Shown here: positions 32,377 to 42,564 of the stretch, piece after piece
Numbering within the stretch: position 1 is the stretch's first letter
How the letters are laid out: each line of letters begins with the position of its first letter
Assembly: GCF_900142565.1 (NCBI RefSeq)
Contig: NZ_FRBH01000009.1
Span: forward strand, 1-64,000
Length of the DNA stretch: 64,000 nt
From: Chishuiella changwenlii
GTDB taxonomy: Bacteria > Bacteroidota > Bacteroidia > Flavobacteriales > Weeksellaceae
Direction: 5' to 3'
The notes under the pieces: generated by a model
Databases searched by the model: none
Told to the model about the DNA's origin: nothing
What the model saw: the letters and a program-made list of their open reading frames with translations, nothing else
Translations under genes and position numbers: made by a program

Positions 32377-33612
32377 ATGAAGATTATTTTAAGCACACTA
32401 TTAATCGGAACAATGTTAGTTTCGGCCTGTTCGCAATCTGATAATGATCAAAACACACCCGATCCAGAAACTCCTGAAACAGGACCACCAGTAGAAACTA
32501 ATCCAGCTAATACCAATTATACACCTGCATTTTCTGGACAGACACGTATTGGTAGTATAAAAACAACCACAACAATTTCTGCAAAACCAATCGCAACATC
32601 ATTAACTAGTCCTTGGGGAATTACTAGTTTACCAGATGGTAGATTGCTAATTACAGAAAAAAGAGGAAATATGCGAATTGTAAGTCAAACAGGAACTGTA
32701 GGTAGCCCTATTACTGGTATACCTACTGTAAATTCGGAAGGACAAGGAGGTTTATTAGGTTTAACATTAGACCCACAGTTTGCAACTAATCGAATGATAT
32801 ATTGGGTTTTTGCAGAAAATGCATCAGGAGGTACTTTAACAGCTGTTGCTAAAGGGAAACTTTCTGCTAACGAATCTACAATAGAAAATGCTACAGTTAT
32901 TTACAGAGCCAACCCTGCAGCGAACAGTACTCTACATTATGGTGGTCGTATCTTGTTTGATGCAACTGGTAATTTATTAGTAAGTACTGGAGAACGTTCT
33001 ATTATAGAAACTCGTCCATTAGCACAATCTACTAGTGCAGCCTTAGGTAAAATTGTTCGTATTACAACAAATGGAACAGCCGCTTCTGGTAATCCTACTT
33101 TTTCTGGTGCGAATGCTTTACCAGAACTATATAGTATAGGACACAGAAATATACAAGGTATAGCTTTACATCCCTTAACAGGAGATTTATGGCAAAGTGA
33201 GCATGGACCACGCGGTGGAGATGAGATTAATCTTGTTAAACCTGGTAAAAATTACGGATGGCCAACTATTACATACGGAATAGAATATGCTGGTCAACCT
33301 ATTGGTGGTGGATTAACACAACAAAACGGATTAGAACAACCTACTTATTATTGGGATCCATCTATTTCACCAAGTGGTATGACTTTCTATAAAGGAAATC
33401 GTGTTCCAGAATGGGAGAACAATTTATTTATAGGAACGCTTAATGGAATGCACATTGTAAGACTAGCAATTGATAAAAATAATAAAGTTGTTGGTGAAGA
33501 ACGATTATTAGCTGGCGAAAATCAACGTTTCAGAGATGTTACACAAGGTAAAGACGGTGCATTATATGCAATTACAGATGCTGGAAGTTTATATAAAATT
33601 GACAGAGAGTAG
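32377..33612 (+). CDS. PQQ-dependent sugar dehydrogenase-like lipoprotein
   Basis: A 411-residue exported protein. Lipobox LVSAC with Cys18, followed by an acidic linker that suggests surface exposure. The body is a six-bladed propeller of the soluble glucose/aldose dehydrogenase type: SPWGITSLPDGRLLITEKRG, LHYGGRILFDATGNLLVSTG, YSIGHRNIQGIALHP and WQSEHGPRGGDEIN, with the HGPRGGDE loop characteristic of the PQQ/Ca site. It would oxidise aldoses or related sugars on PQQ; whether the organism makes or scavenges PQQ cannot be judged here. Confidence 0.88.
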   Translation: MKIILSTLLIGTMLVSACSQSDNDQNTPDPETPETGPPVETNPANTNYTPAFSGQTRIGSIKTTTTISAKPIATSLTSPWGITSLPDGRLLITEKRGNMRIVSQTGTVGSPITGIPTVNSEGQGGLLGLTLDPQFATNRMIYWVFAENASGGTLTAVAKGKLSANESTIENATVIYRANPAANSTLHYGGRILFDATGNLLVSTGERSIIETRPLAQSTSAALGKIVRITTNGTAASGNPTFSGANALPELYSIGHRNIQGIALHPLTGDLWQSEHGPRGGDEINLVKPGKNYGWPTITYGIEYAGQPIGGGLTQQNGLEQPTYYWDPSISPSGMTFYKGNRVPEWENNLFIGTLNGMHIVRLAIDKNNKVVGEERLLAGENQRFRDVTQGKDGALYAITDAGSLYKIDRE

Positions 33613-33726
33613 TTTAAATAATAAATAAAATTATATAAAAGCCAATTTAAAAATCAATTTAGAATATTCGTTATAAAAAAACTTGATAAAACTTATCAAA
33701 AAATATTATATCTACTGAGATTTCAT

Positions 33727-33734
33727 TAGATTTG
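33727..33734 (+). promoter_or_regulatory. -7 box TAGATTTG
   Basis: Exact TAnnTTTG 36 nt before the start codon of the MaoC-like gene. Confidence 0.5.
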
Positions 33735-33770
33735 TCGCCTAATTAGGACTAAAAATTTAAAATTCCAAGT

Positions 33771-34229
33771 ATGGTAATTATCAATAATTTTGAAGAATAT
33801 AAAGCTTTTGAAGGAAAGGAAATAGGAGTTTCACAATGGCACTTAATAGATCAAGCACAAATTAATCGTTTTGCAGATGCTACAATAGATCACCAATGGA
33901 TACACACTGATCCTGAGAAAGCCGCAAATGAAGGTCCTTTCAAAAAAACAATTGCTCACGGATATTTAACATTATCTATGATTCCTTACTTATGGGATCA
34001 GATTGCGGAAGTAAGAAATATCAAAATGTTAATTAATTACGGAATCGAGAATCTAAAATTTGGTCAGCCAGTTTTAGTTGATAGCGAAGTTCGATTAAAA
34101 GCTAAATTAAAATCTATAACAGATCTTAGAGGAATTGCTAAAGTTGTAATTGAAGCAACATTCGAAATTAAAGACAATCCAAAACCAGCTTATGTAGCTG
34201 ATGTTGTATTTTTATATCATTTTAATTAA
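33771..34229 (+). CDS. MaoC-like hotdog dehydratase
   Basis: A 152-residue protein of the MaoC/NodN group. The catalytic segment is INRFADATIDHQWIHTDPEKA, where Asp and His form the hydratase site, followed by FKKTIAHGYLTLSMI. Such enzymes hydrate enoyl-CoA or similar thioesters; the exact substrate is unknown. Monocistronic. Confidence 0.88.
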   Translation: MVIINNFEEYKAFEGKEIGVSQWHLIDQAQINRFADATIDHQWIHTDPEKAANEGPFKKTIAHGYLTLSMIPYLWDQIAEVRNIKMLINYGIENLKFGQPVLVDSEVRLKAKLKSITDLRGIAKVVIEATFEIKDNPKPAYVADVVFLYHFN

Positions 34230-34252
34230 TATAATTTTATATCATAATTCTT

Positions 34253-34285
34253 AAGCTTCTATTTAATAATAGAAGCTTTTTTATT
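34253..34285 (+). terminator. intrinsic terminator
   Basis: AAGCTTCTATT pairs with AATAGAAGCTT, followed by a T run, between the MaoC-like gene and miaA. Confidence 0.85.
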
Positions 34286-34325
34286 TTACATAAATCGGGC
34301 TTATCTTGCAACCGAAATCTTAATC

Positions 34326-35246
34326 ATGCAACAAATTTCATCAAATAAAACCTTAATTTCTGTTGTTGGTCCTACTGCAATAGGAAAAACAAGTCTAGCT
34401 ATAGCATTGGCAAATTATTACAACACAGAAATTATTTCTTGCGATAGTAGACAATTTTTTAAAGAAATGAAAATTGGAACAGCTGTTCCTTCTAATGAAG
34501 AATTATCACAAGCAAAACATCATTTTATTCAAAATATATCTATCCAAGATAAATATTCTGTTGGTGATTTTGAGCGTGATGGTTTATCTTTTTTAGACAA
34601 TTTCTTTAAACAACATGATAATTGTATAATGGTTGGTGGCTCTGGTTTATACGAGAAAGCCATTACTGTTGGTTTTGATAGTTTTCCAGATGTAGACCCA
34701 TCTGTAAGAGAAAAATTGAATAGCGAATTAGAAGAGTTTGGAATAGAAAAACTACAACAAGAATTATATCAAGTTGATCCAAACTATTACCAAGAAGTTG
34801 ATATTCAGAATAAGCAACGTGTTATTCGTGCTTTAGAAATTTACAGAGGTTCTGGATTTCCTTTTTCTCATTTCAGAAATCAAGATTTAAATAAACGTCC
34901 TTTTAATATTATTAAAATTGGTTTAGAACTTCCTAGAGAAGAAATGTACGATCGTATTAATCGTAGAGTTGACATCATGCTAGATGAAGGTTTACTAGAT
35001 GAAGCAAAAAAACTATTTCCTTTAAAAGATTTAAATGCTTTGCAAACTGTTGGTTATAGAGAGTTATTTGATTATTTTGATCATAAGATTGATTTAAATT
35101 TTGCTATAGAAGAGATTAAGAAGAACACAAGACGATTTGCAAAACGCCAAATGACTTGGTTTAAGAAAGATGAAGCTGTAAATTGGTTTTCTCCAAATGA
35201 TGTAGAAAAAATTATTGAATTTTTAAATGATAAAATGACTTATTAA
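34326..35246 (+). CDS. miaA: tRNA dimethylallyltransferase
   Basis: A 306-residue enzyme that adds the isopentenyl group to A37 of tRNAs reading UNN codons. P-loop GPTAIGKTSLAIALA (15-29), the ISCDSRQFFKEMKIGTA substrate loop, and the C-terminal NTRRFAKRQMTWFK are all diagnostic. The exonuclease gene starts 1 nt after its stop, so the two are co-transcribed. Confidence 0.96.
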   Translation: MQQISSNKTLISVVGPTAIGKTSLAIALANYYNTEIISCDSRQFFKEMKIGTAVPSNEELSQAKHHFIQNISIQDKYSVGDFERDGLSFLDNFFKQHDNCIMVGGSGLYEKAITVGFDSFPDVDPSVREKLNSELEEFGIEKLQQELYQVDPNYYQEVDIQNKQRVIRALEIYRGSGFPFSHFRNQDLNKRPFNIIKIGLELPREEMYDRINRRVDIMLDEGLLDEAKKLFPLKDLNALQTVGYRELFDYFDHKIDLNFAIEEIKKNTRRFAKRQMTWFKKDEAVNWFSPNDVEKIIEFLNDKMTY

Positions 35247-35247
35247 G

Positions 35248-35751
35248 ATGGAAAATTTTGTAGCTATAGATTTTGAAACGGCGAATAATTATCGCAATTC
35301 AGCCTGTGCAGTAGGAATTGTTACTGTTACAGATAATGTGATTACAGATGAATTTCATACATTAATTCAGCCTCCTCTTAATCAATATAATTACCATAAT
35401 ATTATGGTTCATGGTATTCGACCTGAAGATACGATTGATGCACCTACTTTTGATGATGTATATTTTGAAATAAAAAATAGATTACAAAATCAAATTGTTG
35501 TTGCCCACAATGAATCATTTGATCGTTCTGTTTTAAGAAAGACTATGGAATATTACGACTTGAATTACTCTATTCTCAATTTATCAGAGAAATGGCAATG
35601 CACGTATAGAATTTTAAAATCTAAAGGAATTGTTCCAACAAAATTATCCGATTGTGCTAAAAGATTCAATTTAGAATTAAATCATCACGAAGCGCTCTCT
35701 GATGCTAGAGTTTGTGCACAATTATATCTATTACAGCAACTTAATTTTTAA
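35248..35751 (+). CDS. DnaQ-like 3'-5' exonuclease
   Basis: A 167-residue DEDDh exonuclease: Exo I FVAIDFETANNYRNSACAVG with Asp8 and Glu10, Exo II VVAHNESFDRSVL, and Exo III HHEALSDARVCAQL. Stand-alone proteins of this size are usually RNase T/DnaQ-like repair or RNA-processing nucleases rather than the polymerase III epsilon subunit. Translationally close to miaA. Confidence 0.92.
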   Translation: MENFVAIDFETANNYRNSACAVGIVTVTDNVITDEFHTLIQPPLNQYNYHNIMVHGIRPEDTIDAPTFDDVYFEIKNRLQNQIVVAHNESFDRSVLRKTMEYYDLNYSILNLSEKWQCTYRILKSKGIVPTKLSDCAKRFNLELNHHEALSDARVCAQLYLLQQLNF

Positions 35752-35800
35752 GTTATACTGATTGTAAAAATATTAAGCGTTAATAAAATTACGCTTTAAT

Positions 35801-35829
35801 AAGCGCTCCAAATTTTGGAGCGCTTTTTG
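35801..35829 (+). terminator. intrinsic terminator
   Basis: AAGCGCTCCAAA pairs with TTTGGAGCGCTT, followed by TTTTTG. Confidence 0.88.
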
Positions 35830-35878
35830 TATATTTATTCGTGAAAATTTTAAATTTCGAATAAATAATTTTTTGAAT

Positions 35879-37510
35879 ATGAAAAAATTCTTATTAAGCA
35901 TATCAGTTGCAATGTTTATTGGTGTAACATCTTTTGCACAAGAAACAGCAACAAAGCAATTACCAAAAGTAGAGCAAAAGCAATGGCAACATGCATCTAT
36001 TGAAAAAGATAGTATTTACGGTGTAAATACTCAACAAGCACTTGATTTTCTAAAGGCTAAAAAACGTAAAGCTACTCCTATTGTAGTTGGTGTTTTAGAT
36101 TCTGGAATAGAAATTACTCACCCAGATTTAAAAGATAACATTTGGGTTAATACAAAAGAAAAGGCTGGAAACGGAAAAGATGATGATAACAATGGTTACA
36201 TTGATGACGTTAATGGTTGGAATTTCATTGGTGGAAAAGATGGAAAAAATGTAGATGGAGATACATTAGAATTAACAAGATTATATGTAAAATATAGTGC
36301 TTTATTCGAGAAAAGTCCAGAAGCAGAAAAAAATAAAACAAAGTATCCAAACGAGTTTGCTGAGTTTCAAAAGATAAAAACTGAGTTTGAGACTAAATTA
36401 GCAGAAGCTAAACAAGGCTATGCACAATATGGTCAAATGAACGACATTTTTTCTGTTGCTTTTCCTGCATTAAACAAAGAATGGGGAACGAGAGAATTAT
36501 CTAAAAATAACATGATGAGTTTTAAACCGCAATCTAAAGAGGCTCAACAAGGGATGATTATTTTTGGTTTGGTTCCAGACGAAGCATGGGAAGGAAAAAC
36601 GATGCAAGAGTTTACCAAAGAAACTGGTGATGAAATAGCTGAAGGTGCTAAGTATTATAAAGAGCAAGTTGAAGTTAATTTAAATTTAGCTTTAGATCCT
36701 CGTCCTATTGTTGGAGATAATTACGAAGATAAAAAAGAAAGCAAATACGGAAATAACGATGCTGCTGGACCAGATGCATTACACGGAACACACGTTGCTG
36801 GAATTATTGCTGCCAAAACTGGAAACGGAATTGGTATGGATGGTATTGCAGGAGATGGATATGTAAAAATTATGTCTGTTCGTACTGTTCCTAATGGTGA
36901 TGAGCGTGACAAAGATGTTGCTAATGCCATTCGTTATGCGGCAGATAACGGAGCTAAAATATTAAACATGTCTTTTGGAAAAGCATATTCTCCTGAAAAA
37001 GAAATTGTTTGGGATGCTTTTAAATATGCAGAGAAAAAAGGTTTATTATTAATAAAAGCTGCTGGTAATGACAATGTAAACATAGATGATGAAATCCACT
37101 TCCCTACTGTTTACAATGAAAAAGGCGAAGCTGTAATAAAAAACATTATTACTGTTGGTGCTAATACGATGAACAACACTGCATTAAAAGCTAGTTTTTC
37201 TAATTTCGGAAAAAAATCTGTTGATGTTTTTGCTCCAGGAGCGGCAATTTATTCTACTGTCCCAAATAAAGATGGTGAATACAAAAATTTAGATGGTACA
37301 TCTATGGCTTCTCCAGTTGTTGCTGGTGTTGCGGCATTAGTTTGGGCACATTATCCAAAATTAGATGCACAACAAGTAAAAGAAGTTATTATTGGTTCTG
37401 TTAATAAGAACTCTCAGTTAACAGATATTTCTGCTACTGGTGGAGTTGTTGATGCTTATAAAGCTGTACAATTAGCAGAAAAAATATATAAAGACAAGAA
37501 ACTTAAATAA
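35879..37510 (+). CDS. S8 family subtilisin-like serine peptidase
   Basis: A 543-residue exported protease with a signal peptide (MKKFLLSISVAMFIGVTSFAQ, cleaved after SFA). Triad: Asp74 in VVGVLDSGIE, His302 in LHGTHVAGI and Ser475 in GTSMASPVVAG. About 200 residues are inserted between Asp and His, a feature of a flavobacterial subtilase branch. The frame opens at a TTG at 35873; the ATG at 35879 gives the better signal peptide. There is no C-terminal sorting domain, so it is probably periplasmic. Confidence 0.93.
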   Translation: MKKFLLSISVAMFIGVTSFAQETATKQLPKVEQKQWQHASIEKDSIYGVNTQQALDFLKAKKRKATPIVVGVLDSGIEITHPDLKDNIWVNTKEKAGNGKDDDNNGYIDDVNGWNFIGGKDGKNVDGDTLELTRLYVKYSALFEKSPEAEKNKTKYPNEFAEFQKIKTEFETKLAEAKQGYAQYGQMNDIFSVAFPALNKEWGTRELSKNNMMSFKPQSKEAQQGMIIFGLVPDEAWEGKTMQEFTKETGDEIAEGAKYYKEQVEVNLNLALDPRPIVGDNYEDKKESKYGNNDAAGPDALHGTHVAGIIAAKTGNGIGMDGIAGDGYVKIMSVRTVPNGDERDKDVANAIRYAADNGAKILNMSFGKAYSPEKEIVWDAFKYAEKKGLLLIKAAGNDNVNIDDEIHFPTVYNEKGEAVIKNIITVGANTMNNTALKASFSNFGKKSVDVFAPGAAIYSTVPNKDGEYKNLDGTSMASPVVAGVAALVWAHYPKLDAQQVKEVIIGSVNKNSQLTDISATGGVVDAYKAVQLAEKIYKDKKLK

Positions 37511-37532
37511 GATTAAGTTTTATCAAATATTT

Positions 37533-37567
37533 AGTCCAATATCTTTTTAGGTATTGGACTTTTTTTT
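37533..37567 (+). terminator. intrinsic terminator
   Basis: AGTCCAATA pairs with TATTGGACT, followed by seven T. Confidence 0.88.
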
Positions 37568-37569
37568 GG

Positions 37570-37785
37570 AGTTAGAAGTTAGAAAGGTATTTTTTTTCTG
37601 TCAGTTCGAGTGGTTTTTCGAAATGGAATGAAGAAAAATTGTATCGAGAACTTAGACTAGAAAATGTAAAATATTGAGAGTACAAAGTATTTTAATATTT
37701 ACTACACTTTGTCATATTTAACTCGTTTCAACATCACATCCTACAATTTTGAATTTAGAAATTAAAAATTAATACTTAATACTTT
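37570..37785 (+). repeat. dispersed composite element, copy C with flanking heptamers
   Basis: Occupies the gap after the subtilase. Left: GTTAGAA-GTTAGAA-AGG. Core: CTGTCAGTTCGAGTGG, TTTTTCG, ATTGTATCGAGAACTTAGAC, GAGAGTACAAAGTATTTTAA, then TTTGTCATATTTAACTCGTT and TCAACATCACATC. Right: a 7-nt-periodic series GAATTTA/GAAATTA/AAAATTA/ATACTTA/ATACTTT. No ORF supported inside. Confidence 0.85.
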
Positions 37786-37822
37786 ATATAAAGAATATTT
37801 AATAATTTTATAAAAACCCATT

Positions 37823-38203
37823 ATGGAATTAAGAGTTGCTAGACATACAAATAGAATTGATGAGATAATAGATTTCTATACGAATATTTTAGGTTTAGAA
37901 ATACTTGGAAATTTTGAAAATCATAATAATTATAATGGTGTTTTTATAGGAAAACAAAATAAAGATTGGCATCTTGAGTTTACAACAACTTCTGAGGAGG
38001 TTCATCATTTTCCAGATGAAGATGATTGTTTAGTATTCTATCCTAAAACAAATTTAGAATATGATGAAATCAAATCTAAATTAAACTCTTTTAAAATAGA
38101 AGCAATAGAACCTAAAAATCCATATTGGAAAAATAATGGTATTAGTATAAAAGATCCTGATGGTTTCTTTGTCATTATTTCGCATATTAAAATTAAATCA
38201 TGA
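37823..38203 (+). CDS. VOC/glyoxalase superfamily protein
   Basis: A 126-residue single-module VOC protein: VARHTNRIDEIIDFYTNILGL at the start and NGISIKDPDGFFVIIS at the end are the two conserved halves of the beta-alpha-beta-beta-beta fold. Substrate unknown. Its stop codon overlaps the start of the DUF4846 gene (ATGA), indicating an operon. Confidence 0.88.
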   Translation: MELRVARHTNRIDEIIDFYTNILGLEILGNFENHNNYNGVFIGKQNKDWHLEFTTTSEEVHHFPDEDDCLVFYPKTNLEYDEIKSKLNSFKIEAIEPKNPYWKNNGISIKDPDGFFVIISHIKIKS

Positions 38204-39021
38204 TAAAAAATCTATACGTTTTATTAATAGTTATCGGTATATTTTCATGTAAAACTGAAAATAAAGAAAAAAGTATTCTTAAAAATGATTCTACTGAGCT
38301 AGAAGAGAAAGTGAATACAAGTTTTATACAACAAGATGAGTCAATTATTTTAAATAGATATTTACTACCTAAAGGATACGAACGAGAAAACTATTCGACA
38401 AAAGATTTTGGTTATTTCTTACAGCATCTACCTTTAAAACCATTGGGTTCTGTTGTTAAATATTATGATGGAAAAGAAAAAACAAAACAGAATGTTTACA
38501 ATTCTGTGATCGATTTGTCAATAGGTAATAAAGATTTACACCAATGTGCTGATGCTACAATGCGATTAAGAGCAGATTATTTGTATCAGCAAAAAAGATA
38601 TGATGAAATTGCTTTCAATTACTTATCAGATGGTAAACCACGTTATTATAAAGATTACGCAAAAGGAGATTATTCTAAAGATAAATATTGGGCATATTTA
38701 GAAACTATTTTTAGTTATGCAAACACAGCATCTTTACAACAACAATTAAAGAGCATTACGTATGATGAGGTTAAAATTGGTGATATTTTAATACAAATAG
38801 GTCGTCCATTTGGACATGCTGTTATTGTTGTAGACTTAGCAAAAAATAATAATGGAGAACAAATTGTTTTATTAGCTCAAAGTTATATGCCGGCTCAAGA
38901 ATTACAAATACTTGATAATCCTATAAATAAACAATTATCTCCTTGGTATAATGTGAAAAATGGTAGAATTATAACACCAGAATGGAAGTTTACAAGTGAA
39001 GATTGGAAAACGTGGAATTAA
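38200..39021 (+). CDS. DUF4846 lipoprotein
   Basis: A 273-residue lipoprotein (lipobox GIFSC, Cys17). Conserved DUF4846 features: RYLLPKGYERENY, FGYFLQHLPLKP, DLHQCADATMRLRADYLY, and the closing GRPFGHAVIVVDLA and LAQSYMPAQELQ. Envelope location is clear. The family function is not established, although the late His-containing half resembles papain-like folds. Overlaps the VOC gene by 4 nt. Confidence 0.88.
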   Translation: MIKNLYVLLIVIGIFSCKTENKEKSILKNDSTELEEKVNTSFIQQDESIILNRYLLPKGYERENYSTKDFGYFLQHLPLKPLGSVVKYYDGKEKTKQNVYNSVIDLSIGNKDLHQCADATMRLRADYLYQQKRYDEIAFNYLSDGKPRYYKDYAKGDYSKDKYWAYLETIFSYANTASLQQQLKSITYDEVKIGDILIQIGRPFGHAVIVVDLAKNNNGEQIVLLAQSYMPAQELQILDNPINKQLSPWYNVKNGRIITPEWKFTSEDWKTWN

Positions 39022-39055
39022 ATTTTATACCTAATTTTACACAAATTTAATCGCC

Positions 39056-42000
39056 GTGAATCAGGAAAAATTAGCAAATCATTACTTACAAGAAGCATTA
39101 AAAATTCAACTTTCTTCCAAATCAATTTCATCTAAATATTTTGATTTAAAAAGGTTAGTAGAAATTATTGCATTCGAATTAACTAAAAATGAAACGTTAC
39201 AGTTTTCTAATTTTTTCTCTAAGTTATCATTCATTTGTAATCAATATCATATTTCTACAAAGATTCATTCTTTTCGTAAAACGGCTCAACGCGTATTATC
39301 TGAAAAGTATGAACCATCAGAACATGAATATTTTACACATTTTAAGTATGTTATAGAATTCATATCAGGTTTATATGATGTTTTAATTCCGGCAGAAATT
39401 GTCTACTTTTTTCCAGAGAAAGAATATTACACCAATAAAATTCTATCACGAAATAGAGTAAAAAAACTTCGTGTACAAGTAATTGAAATAAAACGTGATT
39501 GTTTAATTTGTGACCACGAAGAAAATGAAAGCGACGAATACATTACAATACAAATAGATGAAGATGGTGTAAATGAAATATTTATATCTCCTTCGGATTT
39601 TTGGGTTGGCGCACAATTAAATTTAGTTAATTCAACAATAGATGAGGAAGGAATTTATCATCCTCGATTTATTATTTTAGAACCAGATTATTTGGTTGAT
39701 ATTTCTGCAATTGCAGAGTGTTTTCAGGATTATGGAACTACAGAGTTACATTATATTCAGAAAAAATTTGAAGAAGTTCCTAACAGTAAACATATACGAT
39801 TAGGAAATTTTGCTAATTCTGTTGTGGACCATTTTTGTACAGAAAATATAGAGAAAACAGATTTTAATGAATTGTTTAAAAATGATTTTAAGAATTATCC
39901 GTTAGAATATACTTCTTGTAAAGACCTTACAAATCCTCAAAACTTAAAAGAATATTACGAAGATGCTAAAGGACATTTTCATCGTTTACAGAAAGTTCTA
40001 TTAGAAGATTTTTCTCACTACAATATTTCTTTAGATAGAGCTTTATTAGAGCCTTCTTTCTTGTGTGAACAATATGGGATTCAGGGACGTTTAGATTTAT
40101 TGGATTTAAATGATGATGGGACAAATAAAATTATAGAATTAAAATCTGGTGGAGCTCCATTTCCTGACGATGGAAAAAGCATTAAACCTAATCATGCAAC
40201 ACAGTTATTTTTATACTATCAAATTATTGGTGTTTTATACGAATTAGAGTTTAAAGACATTACAAAAAATACAGAAGGTTTTATCTTATATTCTAAAGTA
40301 TATCAAGGAAATTTACGTTTCGAAGTTCCAAGTTTAAAACGAGTTCAACGAATTTTCGAATTAAGAAATCAAATTATTATTAACGAGAATCGTTTGGCTA
40401 CAAAAACGGATAAGGAAATAGAAAATCTTCTTTATAACATAAAACCTGCTAATTTTATAAAACGTAAAATTAATCCTCGTTTTCGCGAATTATTAGAAGA
40501 ACAATTAGAGAAATTTATTTATCCAATTCGCACCAGTTCTCCTTTACAAAAAGCCTACTTCTACTCTTTTGCTAACTTTATAGCCAAGGAACAATACATG
40601 GCAAAACTTGGTCTTAGTCAATCGACAACCAATAATGGTTTAGCAAGTTTATGGTTAAATTCTTTTGAAGAGAAGAATAATAATTTTGAGATTATTTATG
40701 ATTTAGAAATTGTAGAAAATAATATTTCTGATATTAAAAAGGAAATTAAATTAAAGCGTACAAACATTTCTAATGATTTTATATCAATCCGAGAAGGTGA
40801 TATCTGTATTTTATATCCTCGAAATAAATCAAATGATTCTGTTTTAACCAATCAGGTTTTTAAATGTACCATTAAAAGTATTTCGAGAGAATATATTGTT
40901 TTGCGTTTTCGTTATCAGCAGCCTAATACGCGCTTTTTTGATTCTTTTGATAAAAATGGAAAATGGGCATTAGAAAGAGATTTCATGGATTCCTCATTTA
41001 CATCGATGTATAGAAATTTGTACAGTTTTATGCAATCTTCTACGCAGAAAAAAGAATTGATTTTAACGCAAACTACTCCAAAAAGTAAAGTTAATTATAG
41101 TTATCATAATGAATTGCTTTCTGAAGAGCAAAATAGAATTTTAAGTAAAGCATTGTCTGCAAACGATTATTTCTTATTAAATGGACCTCCTGGAACAGGA
41201 AAAACATCTATTATTATTAAGGAATTAGTTAAAGAAATTTTCGAGAAACAGAGTTCAAATATTTTATTATTGGCTTATACAAATAGAGCTGTTGACGAAC
41301 TATGTGAAGCTATAAATACAGCGATTTCTGATGAAATTGAGCAAAAATTTATTCGAATAGGAAGTGAATTATCAACTTCTACAGCATTCCATAAAAATTT
41401 ATTGAACAAGATTATTGAGCAAAAAGATCATGAATTAGAAGAAAAAGGAGAAAAATTTTCTCGTAAAACAATTCAAGACATCATTAATAATCAACGTATT
41501 TTTGTTTCAACTGTTGCCTCAATTTCAAGTAAAAATGATATTCTGAAACTAAAGAAATTTGATACAATAATTATAGATGAGGCTTCTCAAATCCTAGAAC
41601 CACAAATTGTTGGAATTTTACCAAAAGCCGAACGTTTTATTATGATTGGAGATCATAAACAACTACCAGCAATTGTTTTACAAAGTCCAGAATTAGCCAA
41701 AACCAATAATGAGTTATTAGAAAGTATTGGCTTAATGAACCGTAAAAACTCAATTTTTGAACGTTTATATGAGTTTTGCGAGAAAAATAAAATAGAAAAT
41801 GCTTTCGACCAATTAACATATCAAGGAAGAATGCATGCTGAAATTGCCGATTTCCCGAATCAATATTTTTATGATGGAAAGCTAAATGTTGCTTTTGACA
41901 TTCCAAATCTTAATGATGGAGTAAAACAAAGTTTAGAACGTCAACGTGCCGATTTATATTTTATTAATCATGATATAACAAATGAGTTTCAGCAATTTAT

Positions 42001-42502
42001 TATCAATAATCGTTTTGCTTATATTAATGTTGATGAAAATCCTTATTTAGCTCCAACTAATATTCAAGAAGCAGATTTAATTGTACAATTTGTACAAGAA
42101 ATCATTTCTCTTTATGAACTAAATAATAAAGAATTTGACCCGAAGAAAACAATTGGAATTATTGCGCCATTTCGTAATCAAATCGCTTTAATAAAACAGA
42201 AATTAGAACTAGCAAATATTCCTAATCATGAGCAGATTACTGTTGATACAGTAGAACGATATCAAGGAAGTCAACGAGATATTATTTTGTACAGTTTTGC
42301 TGTAACTTATTCATCGCAATTAAATGCTTTGGTAAATATGAACGATGACGGAAATGTGGATAGAAAATTAAACGTAGCATTAACTCGTGCCAAAGAGCAA
42401 TTATTTTTAATTGGAAATCAAACCATTTTAAAAGAAAATGCCATCATTAAAACATTGATAGAATATTTAGAGAAGAAAACAGCAAATAGATTAATAATCT
42501 AA
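39056..42502 (+). CDS. Dna2-like nuclease-helicase (Cas4-like PD-(D/E)XK + SF1 helicase)
   Basis: A 1148-residue fusion. Residues ~225-470 hold a PD-(D/E)XK nuclease with GRLDLLDL (Asp347) and IIELKSGG (Glu361, Lys363), as in RecB/Cas4 proteins. The C-terminal SF1B helicase has Walker A GPPGTGKT (710-717), DEAS at 841-844, and the late motifs [17 protein letters not shown] and [15 protein letters not shown]. The layout is that of eukaryotic Dna2 and points to end processing or flap removal in repair. It starts at GTG 39056, since no ATG fits. A Cys quartet for Fe-S is not obvious. Confidence 0.88.
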   Translation: MNQEKLANHYLQEALKIQLSSKSISSKYFDLKRLVEIIAFELTKNETLQFSNFFSKLSFICNQYHISTKIHSFRKTAQRVLSEKYEPSEHEYFTHFKYVIEFISGLYDVLIPAEIVYFFPEKEYYTNKILSRNRVKKLRVQVIEIKRDCLICDHEENESDEYITIQIDEDGVNEIFISPSDFWVGAQLNLVNSTIDEEGIYHPRFIILEPDYLVDISAIAECFQDYGTTELHYIQKKFEEVPNSKHIRLGNFANSVVDHFCTENIEKTDFNELFKNDFKNYPLEYTSCKDLTNPQNLKEYYEDAKGHFHRLQKVLLEDFSHYNISLDRALLEPSFLCEQYGIQGRLDLLDLNDDGTNKIIELKSGGAPFPDDGKSIKPNHATQLFLYYQIIGVLYELEFKDITKNTEGFILYSKVYQGNLRFEVPSLKRVQRIFELRNQIIINENRLATKTDKEIENLLYNIKPANFIKRKINPRFRELLEEQLEKFIYPIRTSSPLQKAYFYSFANFIAKEQYMAKLGLSQSTTNNGLASLWLNSFEEKNNNFEIIYDLEIVENNISDIKKEIKLKRTNISNDFISIREGDICILYPRNKSNDSVLTNQVFKCTIKSISREYIVLRFRYQQPNTRFFDSFDKNGKWALERDFMDSSFTSMYRNLYSFMQSSTQKKELILTQTTPKSKVNYSYHNELLSEEQNRILSKALSANDYFLLNGPPGTGKTSIIIKELVKEIFEKQSSNILLLAYTNRAVDELCEAINTAISDEIEQKFIRIGSELSTSTAFHKNLLNKIIEQKDHELEEKGEKFSRKTIQDIINNQRIFVSTVASISSKNDILKLKKFDTIIIDEASQILEPQIVGILPKAERFIMIGDHKQLPAIVLQSPELAKTNNELLESIGLMNRKNSIFERLYEFCEKNKIENAFDQLTYQGRMHAEIADFPNQYFYDGKLNVAFDIPNLNDGVKQSLERQRADLYFINHDITNEFQQFIINNRFAYINVDENPYLAPTNIQEADLIVQFVQEIISLYELNNKEFDPKKTIGIIAPFRNQIALIKQKLELANIPNHEQITVDTVERYQGSQRDIILYSFAVTYSSQLNALVNMNDDGNVDRKLNVALTRAKEQLFLIGNQTILKENAIIKTLIEYLEKKTANRLII

Positions 42503-42535
42503 CTAAAATCACTTCTTTTTTCACTTTTGATTCAG

Positions 42536-42543
42536 TAAATTTG
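42536..42543 (+). promoter_or_regulatory. -7 box TAAATTTG for hemL
   Basis: Exact TAnnTTTG 21 nt before the chosen hemL start. It also overlaps the TTG that would otherwise open a longer reading frame, which argues against that longer start. Confidence 0.6.
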
Positions 42544-42564
42544 TGCAACTATTTTGTAGAAATT

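Noticed and set aside
42541-42564. TTG start for hemL
   Set aside because: The TTG lies within the -7 box TAAATTTG; the extra eight residues are not part of the conserved hemL start.
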